Shown here: positions 56,528 through 64,000 of the stretch, one piece after another
Position numbering within the stretch: position 1 is the first letter of the stretch
Layout: each line of letters starts with the position of its first letter
From: Brevundimonas sp. MYb52
Lineage (GTDB): Bacteria; Pseudomonadota; Alphaproteobacteria; Caulobacterales; Caulobacteraceae
Reading direction: 5' to 3'
DNA: 64,000 nucleotides
Assembly (NCBI RefSeq): GCF_002979535.1
Contig: NZ_PCPB01000002.1
Location: forward strand, 248,001 to 312,000
The notes under the pieces: generated by a model
What the model saw: the letters and a program-made list of their open reading frames with translations, nothing else
Told to the model about the DNA's origin: nothing
Database searches by the model: none
Made by a program: the position numbers and the translations under genes

Positions 56528-58597
56528 GTGACTATCCAGACTCTCGTCACTCTCGGCGTCTTCGCCCCCCTTCTGGGGGCGATGATCGCTGGCTTCTTCG
56601 GTCGCAGGATCGGGAACATCGCCTCGCAGTCGGTCACGACCGGCCTGCTGTTCTTCTCGTGCGCGGTCTCGTGGATCGTGTTCAGCCAGTGGACCTGGGG
56701 CGGGCTCGAAGCCTTCACCGTCCACATCGCGCCCTTCATCCACGTTGGCGACTTCCAGTCGAACTGGTCGATCCGCGTGGATGCCATGTCGGCCACCATG
56801 CTGATCGTGGTGACGACGGTGTCGTCGCTGGTTCACCTCTATTCCTGGGGCTACATGGCCGAGGACGACAGCCGTCCTCGCTTCTTCGCCTACCTGTCGC
56901 TGTTCACCTTCATGATGCTGGCGCTGGTGACGGCCGCCGACTTCCTGCAGATGTTCTTCGGCTGGGAAGGCGTGGGTCTGGCGTCCTATCTGCTGATCGG
57001 CTTCTGGTACAAGAAGGACACCGCCTCGGCCGCCGCCATCAAGGCCTTCGTGGTCAACCGCGTCGGCGACTTCGGCTTCCTGCTGGGCATGATGACCATC
57101 TTCTGGATGTTCGGCACGATCCAGTTCGCCGAACTGTTCCCGCAGATCGCCGGCAAGGCCGGCACGGGTTGGGACTTCCTGGGCCACACCTGGTCCGCCT
57201 TGGATCTGGCCGGTCTGCTGCTGTTCATCGGCGCCATGGGCAAGTCGGCCCAGTTCTTCCTGCACACCTGGCTGCCGGACGCCATGGAAGGCCCGACGCC
57301 TGTGTCGGCCCTGATCCACGCGGCGACCATGGTCACCGCCGGCGTCTATATGGTCTGCCTGCTGTCGCCGCTCTATGAGCACGCGCCCGTCGCCTCGCTG
57401 TTCATCGCCATCATCGGCGGGATCACGGCCATCTTCGCCGCGACCGTCGGCATGATGCAGAACGACATCAAGCGCGTGATCGCCTATTCGACCTGCTCGC
57501 AGCTGGGGTACATGTTCTTCGCTGCTGGCGTCGGCGCCTATCAGCCCGCCATGTTCCACCTGTTCACGCACGCCTTCTTCAAGGCCCTGCTGTTCCTGGG
57601 CGCCGGTTCGGTGATCCACGGCATGCACCACGAGCAGGACATGCGGAACATGGGCGGCCTGTGGAAGCTGCTGCCCATCACCTATGCGGTCATGATGATC
57701 GGCACGATCGCCATCACCGGCCTGGGTCTGCCCGGCGTCGGCGGCTTCGCTGGCTTCTATTCCAAGGACTCTATCCTCGAGAGCGCCTATGCAGCGGCGA
57801 CGAGCGGCCATTCGGCGGCAGGCATGTTCGCCTTCGTTATCGGCATCTCTGCGGCCCTGCTGACGGCCTACTACTCGTGGCGCCTGGTCTTCATGACCTT
57901 CCACGGCACCGCCAAGTGGAAGGAAGAGGAGGGCGCTCACCATGCGGACGCCCATGCTCATGACGCGCACGGTCACGACGACCACGCCCATGACGATCAT
58001 GCGCACGACGACCACCATCATGGCCCGCTGTCGCCGCATGAGAGCCCGCTGCCCATGGTCCTGCCGCTGCTGGTGCTGTCGATCGGCGCCATGTTCGCGG
58101 GCATGATCTTCGCCCCGCACTTCATCGGCCACCACGAGGCCGAGTTCTGGCGCGGCGCCATCTTCGTCGGCAGCAACAACCACGTCCTGCACGAGAGCCA
58201 CAACGTCCCGACCTGGGTGAAGTGGGCGCCGCTGGTCGTGACCCTGCTGGGCACCTTCGCCGCCTTCTGGATCTATGTCCTCAAGGAAGGCGTCGCCAAG
58301 CAGTGGGCCGACCGCAAGGGCCCGCTGTGGTCCTTCCTCTACAACAAGTGGTTCTTCGATGAGCTGTATGACGCCGTCTTCGTTAAGGGCACGAAGGCCC
58401 TCGGCGACTTCTTCTGGAAGATCGGCGACGTGAAGATCATCGACGGTCTGGGCCCCAATGGTGCGGCCTGGGCTTCGCTGAAGTCGGCTGGGTGGCTGTC
58501 CCGCTTCCAGTCCGGTTTCGTCTACTTCTATGCATTCGTGATGCTGATCGGCGTGGCTGCGTTCCTTGCCTTCGCCATCTTCACGTGGGGAGCCTGA
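56528..58597 (+). CDS. nuoL: NADH-quinone oxidoreductase subunit L
   Basis: A 689-residue proton-pumping antiporter-like subunit (ND5 type). Conserved motifs are [52 protein letters not shown] and [19 protein letters not shown]. The long lateral helix is encoded near the C-terminus. Residues about 471-498 form an unusual His/Asp-rich loop with 13 histidines. The start is GTG, 7 nt after nuoK. Confidence 0.96.
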   Translation: MTIQTLVTLGVFAPLLGAMIAGFFGRRIGNIASQSVTTGLLFFSCAVSWIVFSQWTWGGLEAFTVHIAPFIHVGDFQSNWSIRVDAMSATMLIVVTTVSSLVHLYSWGYMAEDDSRPRFFAYLSLFTFMMLALVTAADFLQMFFGWEGVGLASYLLIGFWYKKDTASAAAIKAFVVNRVGDFGFLLGMMTIFWMFGTIQFAELFPQIAGKAGTGWDFLGHTWSALDLAGLLLFIGAMGKSAQFFLHTWLPDAMEGPTPVSALIHAATMVTAGVYMVCLLSPLYEHAPVASLFIAIIGGITAIFAATVGMMQNDIKRVIAYSTCSQLGYMFFAAGVGAYQPAMFHLFTHAFFKALLFLGAGSVIHGMHHEQDMRNMGGLWKLLPITYAVMMIGTIAITGLGLPGVGGFAGFYSKDSILESAYAAATSGHSAAGMFAFVIGISAALLTAYYSWRLVFMTFHGTAKWKEEEGAHHADAHAHDAHGHDDHAHDDHAHDDHHHGPLSPHESPLPMVLPLLVLSIGAMFAGMIFAPHFIGHHEAEFWRGAIFVGSNNHVLHESHNVPTWVKWAPLVVTLLGTFAAFWIYVLKEGVAKQWADRKGPLWSFLYNKWFFDELYDAVFVKGTKALGDFFWKIGDVKIIDGLGPNGAAWASLKSAGWLSRFQSGFVYFYAFVMLIGVAAFLAFAIFTWGA

Positions 58598-58602
58598 GCC
58601 TC

Positions 58603-60090
58603 GTGCCTCACATTCTGAGCATCGTCACCTTCCTGCCGCTGGTCGGCGCCGGCCTGCTGCTTCTTGCCGGCATGCTGAACAAGGGCGGCCAGGACGCCGC
58701 GGCGCCGGCCGCGCGCTGGATCGCCCTGGGCACCACGCTCGTGGTGTTGGCCGTGTCCGTCCTGCTGGTGGCCCAGTTCGATCCGTCGAACCCGGCCTAT
58801 CAGTTCGTTGAAAACTACGCCTGGTTCGCCGGTGCCGGTTATCACCTTGGCGTGGACGGGATCTCGATCCTGTTCGTCCTGCTGACCGCCTTCCTGATGC
58901 CGATCTGCATCATCGCCAGCTGGAAATCGATCGAGACGCGCGTCGTCGAATACATGATCGCCTTCCTGGTGCTGGAGACCCTGGTCATCGGCGTCTTCAC
59001 GTCGCTGGACCTGTTCCTCTTCTACATCTTCTTCGAAGGCACTCTGGTGCCGATGTTCCTGATCATCGGCATCTGGGGCGGGGCGAACCGGATCTACGCC
59101 TCGTACAAGTTCTTCCTCTACACCCTGCTGGGGTCGGTGCTGATGCTGCTGGCCATGCTGTGGATGGCCCATGAGACGGGCACCACCAGCATCCCCGAGC
59201 TGAAGAAGTACGCCTTCGACCCGGCCGTTCAGCCGATCCTGTGGCTGGCCTTCTTCGCCTCGTTCGCGGTCAAGATGCCGATGTGGCCGGTCCACACCTG
59301 GCTGCCCGACGCCCACGTTCAGGCCCCGACGGCCGGTTCGGTCATCCTGGCCGGCATCCTGCTGAAGCTGGGCGGCTACGGCTTCATCCTGTTCAACCTG
59401 CCGATGTTCCCGCAGGCGTCGCAGATGTTCACGCCCCTGGTCTTCACCCTGTCGGTGATCGCCGTGGTCTACACCTCGCTGGTCGCCTTCCGTCAGACGG
59501 ACATCAAGAAGCTGATCGCCTATTCGTCGGTCGCCCACATGGGCTTCGTGACCATGGGCATCTTCGCCGGCAATGACACCGGCGTTCAGGGCGCGGTCTT
59601 CCAGATGCTGAGCCACGGCCTGATCTCGGGCGCACTCTTCCTCTGCGTCGGCGTGGTCTATGACCGGATGCACACCCGCGAGATCGCCTTCTACGGCGGC
59701 CTGACGGCGCGCATGCCCTGGTATGCGGCCATCTTCCTGATGTTCACCATGGCCAACGTCGGCCTGCCGGGCACCTCGGGCTTCATCGGCGAAGTGCTGA
59801 CCATGACCGGCGCCTATCAGGTCTCGACCTGGACGGCCCTGATCGCGGCCTCGGGCGTCATCTTCTCGGCGGTTTACGCCCTGACGCTGTTCCGCAACGT
59901 CATGTACGGCGAGATCAAGAACCCGGCGCTGCAGACCATCACGGATATCGACAAGCGCGAGCTGCTGATCTTCGTGCCGCTGATCGTCGGCACCATCTGG
60001 CTGGGCCTCTATCCCAACGCCGTCCTCGACTACACCGGGCCGACCGTTGAGGCCCTGACGACCGCCTATCGCGCAGCCATCGGCGGGTGA
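58603..60090 (+). CDS. nuoM: NADH-quinone oxidoreductase subunit M
   Basis: A 495-residue antiporter-like subunit (ND4 type). Conserved segments are [55 protein letters not shown] and [18 protein letters not shown]. The GTG start at 58603 follows the nuoL stop by 5 nt. The length is typical. Confidence 0.96.
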   Translation: MPHILSIVTFLPLVGAGLLLLAGMLNKGGQDAAAPAARWIALGTTLVVLAVSVLLVAQFDPSNPAYQFVENYAWFAGAGYHLGVDGISILFVLLTAFLMPICIIASWKSIETRVVEYMIAFLVLETLVIGVFTSLDLFLFYIFFEGTLVPMFLIIGIWGGANRIYASYKFFLYTLLGSVLMLLAMLWMAHETGTTSIPELKKYAFDPAVQPILWLAFFASFAVKMPMWPVHTWLPDAHVQAPTAGSVILAGILLKLGGYGFILFNLPMFPQASQMFTPLVFTLSVIAVVYTSLVAFRQTDIKKLIAYSSVAHMGFVTMGIFAGNDTGVQGAVFQMLSHGLISGALFLCVGVVYDRMHTREIAFYGGLTARMPWYAAIFLMFTMANVGLPGTSGFIGEVLTMTGAYQVSTWTALIAASGVIFSAVYALTLFRNVMYGEIKNPALQTITDIDKRELLIFVPLIVGTIWLGLYPNAVLDYTGPTVEALTTAYRAAIGG

Positions 60091-60097
60091 GAGCATA

Positions 60098-61540
60098 ATG
60101 ACTGATCTGTCTTCCGCCCTTCAACTCGCCGCCCCGGAGCTGACCCTTGCGGTCGGCGGGTTGGTGCTGCTCATGCTCGGCGCCTTCACCGGCGAGAAGT
60201 CGACGCGCCTGATTTCGGGCCTGTCGATCCTGCTGCTGGCCGCCGCCTCGGTGCTAGCTGCGGTCGGTCCGCTGGGCACGGCCTTCAACGGCGCCTATGT
60301 GGCCGATCCTCTGGCCGTCTATGGCAAGGTCGCCATCTTCCTGTCGGCAGCGGTCGCCATCGTCCTGGGTGACGGCTGGATCCACCGCAACGGCATCGCC
60401 AAGTTCGAATACCCCGTCCTGATCGTGCTGGCCTCGGTCGGCATGTCGATGATGGCCTCGTCAGGCGACCTGATCTCGCTCTACATCGGCATCGAGATGC
60501 ACTCGCTGGCCCTCTACGTCCTGGCCGCCTATCACCGCGACAATCTGAAGGCCTCGGAAGCCGGCCTGAAGTATTTCGTCCTGGGCGCCCTGTCGTCGGG
60601 CCTGCTGCTCTACGGCGCCAGCCTGATCTACGGCTTCGCCGGTTCGATGCGCTTCGTCGACATCGCCGCCTTCGCCACCGCCAACCCGGGCCCGGGCCTG
60701 ATCTTCGGTCTGGTCTTCCTGATCTGCGGTCTGGCGTTCAAGGTTTCGGCCGCACCGTTCCACATGTGGACGCCCGACGTCTATGAGGGCGCCCCGACCC
60801 CGGTCGTGGCCCTGTTCGCCACGGCGCCCAAGATCGCGGCCATGGTGCTGATCATCCGCGTCCTAGTCGAAGGCTTCGGCGTGGCGCACGGTCAGTGGGC
60901 CCAGGTCATCATCCTGATCTCGCTGATCAGCTTCGCTGTCGGCTCGTTCGGCGGTCTGATGCAAAAGGACATCCAGCGCCTGCTGGCCTATTCCTCGATC
61001 ATCAACATCGGCTACGCCCTGCTGGGCGTGGCGGCGGGCACCGAGGCGGGCGTTCAGGCCACGCTGATGTTCATGACCCTCTATGTCATGGACCAGTTCG
61101 GCTTCTTCGCTGTCCTGCTGTCGCTGAGCCGCAATGGGCGTCCGATCCGCAAGATCGCCGACCTGGCCGGTCTGAAGAAGGATCGTCCGCTGACGGCGGT
61201 GGCCCTGACCATCCTGTCGCTATCGGCGGTCGGCATCCCGCCCATGTCGGGCTTCTGGGGCAAGTTCTTCGTCTTCGGTGCCGCTGCCGACGCGGGCTAC
61301 TGGATGGCCGGCGCTGCCGGTCTGGTCGCCTCGGTCGTGGCCGGCTTCTACTACCTGCGCATCATCAAGGTGATGTGGTTCGATACGCCGGAGTTCGACG
61401 TGACGACCGACAAGTCGCCGCTGGAAGCCAAGTGGGTCGCCCTCGCGGCCGCCGCCTTCTGCTTCCCGCTGGTGATCGTCGCCCTGACCTGGCTGGAGCC
61501 GCTGACCCGCGCTGCCGCCTCGGGCGTCGGCGTCGGGTAA
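60098..61540 (+). CDS. nuoN: NADH-quinone oxidoreductase subunit N
   Basis: A 480-residue antiporter-like subunit (ND2 type). Conserved segments are LYIGIEMHSLALYVLAAY, FKVSAAPFHMWTPDVYEGAPTPVVAL and QKDIQRLLAYSSIINIGYALLG. It is the last complex I gene, 7 nt after nuoM. birA follows after 6 nt. Confidence 0.96.
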   Translation: MTDLSSALQLAAPELTLAVGGLVLLMLGAFTGEKSTRLISGLSILLLAAASVLAAVGPLGTAFNGAYVADPLAVYGKVAIFLSAAVAIVLGDGWIHRNGIAKFEYPVLIVLASVGMSMMASSGDLISLYIGIEMHSLALYVLAAYHRDNLKASEAGLKYFVLGALSSGLLLYGASLIYGFAGSMRFVDIAAFATANPGPGLIFGLVFLICGLAFKVSAAPFHMWTPDVYEGAPTPVVALFATAPKIAAMVLIIRVLVEGFGVAHGQWAQVIILISLISFAVGSFGGLMQKDIQRLLAYSSIINIGYALLGVAAGTEAGVQATLMFMTLYVMDQFGFFAVLLSLSRNGRPIRKIADLAGLKKDRPLTAVALTILSLSAVGIPPMSGFWGKFFVFGAAADAGYWMAGAAGLVASVVAGFYYLRIIKVMWFDTPEFDVTTDKSPLEAKWVALAAAAFCFPLVIVALTWLEPLTRAAASGVGVG

Positions 61541-61546
61541 GGGCGC

Positions 61547-62293
61547 TTGGCCGCCCCGGTCCTGATCCTCGACGAAACTGACTCCACCAACGCCGAGGCG
61601 CGACGCCGCGCCGAGGCGGGTGAGGTCGGGCCGCTGTGGATCACGGCGCGGCGCCAGAGCGCCGGTCGCGGCCGTCGCGGTCGCAAGTGGGAGAGCGAGG
61701 GCGGCAATCTCTTCTCCAGCCTGCTGCTGCTGACGCGAAAATCCCCCGCTGAGGCGGCGCAGTTGACCTTTGCCGCCTCCCTGGCCGTGGCGGACTTGCT
61801 GGATCGCTATGTCCCGCCGGCTCTGGTCAGGATCAAATGGCCCAATGACGTGTTGCTGGACGGTCGCAAGACCTCGGGCATCCTGATCGAGTCGGGGCCT
61901 GCGCCGACAGGCGGCCTGTGGCTGGCGGTCGGCATCGGCGTGAATCTGAGCCAGACGCCGGGCGACACCGAGCGACCCGCCACCTGCATCGCCGAGCATC
62001 TGGGGCAGGGGATCGCCTTGGCCCCGACCGTCGATGAGGCGGCTAAGGCCCTGGCCGAGACCTTCGGCGTCTGGCTGGACCGCTGGACCACCCTGGGCTT
62101 CCAGCCCATTCTCGACGCCTGGATCGCGCGGACCCCTGGTCTGCACGGCCCCTGCACGGCGCGGCTGACCAACGAGACCCTGACCGGCACAGCCGACGGG
62201 GTCGAGGCCGACGGCTCCCTGCGCCTGAAACTGCTGGACGGATCGCTGCGGGTGATCTCCGCTGGCGACGTCTTTTTCGGAGAGGCCGCCTGA
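61547..62293 (+). CDS. birA: Biotin-[acetyl-CoA carboxylase] ligase (no HTH domain)
   Basis: A 248-residue class I biotin protein ligase that activates biotin with ATP and joins it to the carboxyl-carrier protein. [14 protein letters not shown], the biotinyl-adenylate loop [13 protein letters not shown] and [20 protein letters not shown] are conserved. The DNA-binding domain of E. coli BirA is absent, so it is not a repressor. The start is TTG at 61547, 6 nt after nuoN. Confidence 0.93.
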   Translation: MAAPVLILDETDSTNAEARRRAEAGEVGPLWITARRQSAGRGRRGRKWESEGGNLFSSLLLLTRKSPAEAAQLTFAASLAVADLLDRYVPPALVRIKWPNDVLLDGRKTSGILIESGPAPTGGLWLAVGIGVNLSQTPGDTERPATCIAEHLGQGIALAPTVDEAAKALAETFGVWLDRWTTLGFQPILDAWIARTPGLHGPCTARLTNETLTGTADGVEADGSLRLKLLDGSLRVISAGDVFFGEAA

Positions 62294-63096
62294 TGCTGCT
62301 GGCGATCGAGCAAGGCAACACCAACACCCTGTTCGCCGTCCACGACGGCACAGAATGGATCGCCCAGTGGCGCACGGCCACCGACGCGATGCGCACGGCG
62401 GACGAATACGCCGTCTGGCTGCACCAGCTGTTCGAGATGCGCGGCCAGAAGCTGGGCAGCGGCCTGACCATGAAGGACCTGGACGGCTGCATCATCTCCA
62501 GCGTGGTGCCGCAGTCGATCTTCAACCTGCGCAACCTGGCGCGCCGCTATATCGCGGTTGAACCTCTTGTGATTGGCGAGAACGTCAACCTCGGCATCGA
62601 AGTGCGCATTCCCAAGCCCAGCGAGGCCGGGGCCGACCGACTGGTCAACGCCATCGGTGCCCTTCAAATGTATGAGGGCGACCTGCTGCTGATCGACAGC
62701 GGCACGGCCACGACCTTTGACGTGGTGTCCGGCGGCGCCGAGCGGGGGCAGGGGGCTTTCGAGGGCGGGCTGATCGCCCCGGGCATCAACCTGTCGCTGC
62801 AGGCCCTGCACGAAGCGGCGGCCAAGCTGCCTCGTATCGCCATTCAACGCCCCGATGTCGTCATCGGGCGCGACACCGTCACCTCCATGCAATCGGGCGT
62901 CTTCTGGGGCTATATCGCCCTGATCGAAGGCCTGGTGGACCGCATCAAGACCGAGTGGGGCAAGCCCATGACGGTCGTCGGCACCGGCGGCGTCGCCTCG
63001 CTGTTTGAGGGCTCCACACAATCAATCGACCGGTTCGATCCGGACCTGACTATCCGCGGCCTACTCGAAATCTGGCGGCGGAATACCCACCTCTAG
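62293..63096 (+). CDS. coaX: Type III pantothenate kinase
   Basis: A 267-residue CoaX that phosphorylates pantothenate in CoA synthesis. The ATP-binding P-loop region is [30 protein letters not shown] binds substrate and [14 protein letters not shown] is the second phosphate loop. A glutamate takes the place of the aspartate usual in the first motif, which I regard as a family variant. The start shares a base with the birA stop. Confidence 0.93.
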   Translation: MLLAIEQGNTNTLFAVHDGTEWIAQWRTATDAMRTADEYAVWLHQLFEMRGQKLGSGLTMKDLDGCIISSVVPQSIFNLRNLARRYIAVEPLVIGENVNLGIEVRIPKPSEAGADRLVNAIGALQMYEGDLLLIDSGTATTFDVVSGGAERGQGAFEGGLIAPGINLSLQALHEAAAKLPRIAIQRPDVVIGRDTVTSMQSGVFWGYIALIEGLVDRIKTEWGKPMTVVGTGGVASLFEGSTQSIDRFDPDLTIRGLLEIWRRNTHL

Positions 63097-63102
63097 GGAC
63101 GC

Positions 63103-64000
63103 ATGACAAAGAAAACTCAAAACGATGAACTCGTCTTCCTGCCGCTGGGCGGCTCGAACGAGATCGGCATGAACCTCAACGCCTATGGCTTCGGCCCGGC
63201 GCACGACCGCAAGTGGATTCTGGTCGACGTCGGCGTGACCTTCGGCGACCCGTCCACGCCCGGCGTGGACGTGATCGTGCCCGATCCGTCCTTCCTGGAA
63301 GGCGAGAACATCCTGGGTATCGTGCTGACGCACGCCCACGAAGACCACATCGGCGCCCTGGGCTGGCTGTGGCCGCGCCTGCAGGCGCCGCTCTATGCGA
63401 CGCCCTTCACCGCCTATCTGATCCGCGAGAAGCTGCGCGACGCCAATCTTCTGGATCAGGTCGAGCTGAACGAAATTCCGTTGGGCGGCGACCTGAACCT
63501 GGGTCCGTTCGACGTGACCTTCGTCACCATCACCCACTCGATCGCCGAGCCGAACGGTCTGGCCATCAAGACCCCGCTGGGCACCGTCCTGCACACCGGC
63601 GACTGGAAGATCGACAATGATCCGGTCGTGGGCGAGCGCACCGACGTCGAGACGATCAAGCGCCTCGGCGACGAAGGCGTGCTGGCCATGGTCTGCGACA
63701 GCACCAACGTCTTCGTGGACGGCGTGGCCGGTTCCGAAGGCGACGTGAAGGTGGCTATGGCCGACCTGATCAAGGACCTGAAGGGCCGCGTCGCCGTGGG
63801 CTGCTTTGCCTCCAACGTCGCGCGCATGGACAGCGTCATCCGCGCCGCCGAGGCTGCTGGCCGCCGCGTGGCCCTGGCCGGTCGTTCGATGCACCGCATC
63901 AGCGCCGCCGCCAAGTCGGTCGGGATGCTGAGCGACGTCAAACCCTTCCTGAGTGAGCAGGAGGCCCGCGTCTGGCCCGCCGACGAGATCCTGTATCTGT
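63103..64000 (+). CDS. rnj: Ribonuclease J (partial, 3' end beyond the window)
   Basis: The first 299 residues of a metallo-beta-lactamase/beta-CASP RNase that processes and degrades RNA 5'-to-3' and endonucleolytically. LPLGGSNEIGMNLNAYG is the typical start, VLTHAHEDHIGALGWLWP holds the zinc ligands, and VLHTGDWKID and VCDSTN are further metal motifs. The gene starts 6 nt after coaX and runs off the right edge. Confidence 0.93.
   Translation, partial: MTKKTQNDELVFLPLGGSNEIGMNLNAYGFGPAHDRKWILVDVGVTFGDPSTPGVDVIVPDPSFLEGENILGIVLTHAHEDHIGALGWLWPRLQAPLYATPFTAYLIREKLRDANLLDQVELNEIPLGGDLNLGPFDVTFVTITHSIAEPNGLAIKTPLGTVLHTGDWKIDNDPVVGERTDVETIKRLGDEGVLAMVCDSTNVFVDGVAGSEGDVKVAMADLIKDLKGRVAVGCFASNVARMDSVIRAAEAAGRRVALAGRSMHRISAAAKSVGMLSDVKPFLSEQEARVWPADEILYL

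Overview
The window is a dense, high-GC chromosomal segment of an alphaproteobacterium, most likely a member of the Caulobacteraceae (a Brevundimonas-like genome is my best guess, by inference only). The indicators are a MipZ division-site ATPase, a circularly permuted two-piece tmRNA next to an SspB-alpha adaptor, Mg-type HemB, class II DAHP synthase, AbgT and LtrA proteins, and a 14-subunit nuo operon followed by birA, coaX and rnj. I see no insertion sequence, prophage block or CRISPR array. This is core genome with a few accessory islands.

Region 1 (1-17.4 kb) holds a partial CcdA/DipZ-like gene, a nitronate monooxygenase, parC, a lemA/M48-protease pair, bpt (N-end-rule leucyltransferase), motB, a flavin reductase, hemB, two probable valine-catabolism enzymes (isobutyryl-CoA dehydrogenase-like and 3-hydroxyisobutyryl-CoA hydrolase-like) and an aromatic amino-acid cluster. 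That cluster comprises class II DAHP synthase, an ACT-less prephenate dehydratase, and a chorismate mutase preceded by a Phe/Tyr-rich leader peptide that looks like a transcription attenuator. A SPOR lipoprotein, mipZ and a membrane-anchored J-domain protein follow.

Region 2 (17.4-32 kb) holds a 124-bp palindromic repeat, parE, an O-antigen ligase/polymerase-like protein, ltrA, uvrD, several small envelope or DUF proteins, an EamA transporter, a PhyH-type oxygenase, fumC, a RusA-like nuclease and an orphan lipoprotein.

Region 3 (32-46.2 kb) holds sspB, permuted ssrA (tmRNA), a BNR/sialidase-fold protein, miaA, an Mrp-type ATPase, ybjQ, folA, a DUF2846-like protein and aqpZ with a Shine-Dalgarno-sequestering hairpin. 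It also holds a tightly overlapped thyA / TIR-like / MazG-like operon, a DUF924 gene, tRNA-Pro(CGG), tRNA-Gln(UUG), an S9 peptidase, tRNA-Asp(GUC) and an AbgT transporter.

Region 4 (46.3-64 kb) is one long plus-strand operon, nuoABCDE-(88-aa membrane protein)-nuoFGH-(two tiny lipoproteins)-nuoIJKLMN, continuing with birA, coaX and the start of rnj (ribonuclease J, cut by the window end). Most junctions overlap by 1-8 nt, which suggests translational coupling.

The observations I find most worth following are the Phe/Tyr attenuator ahead of chorismate mutase, the thyA-TIR-MazG operon (a possible stand-alone defence or stress module), the ssrA-sspB neighbourhood, the aqpZ 5'-UTR hairpin, and the three small membrane or lipoprotein genes inside the nuo operon.
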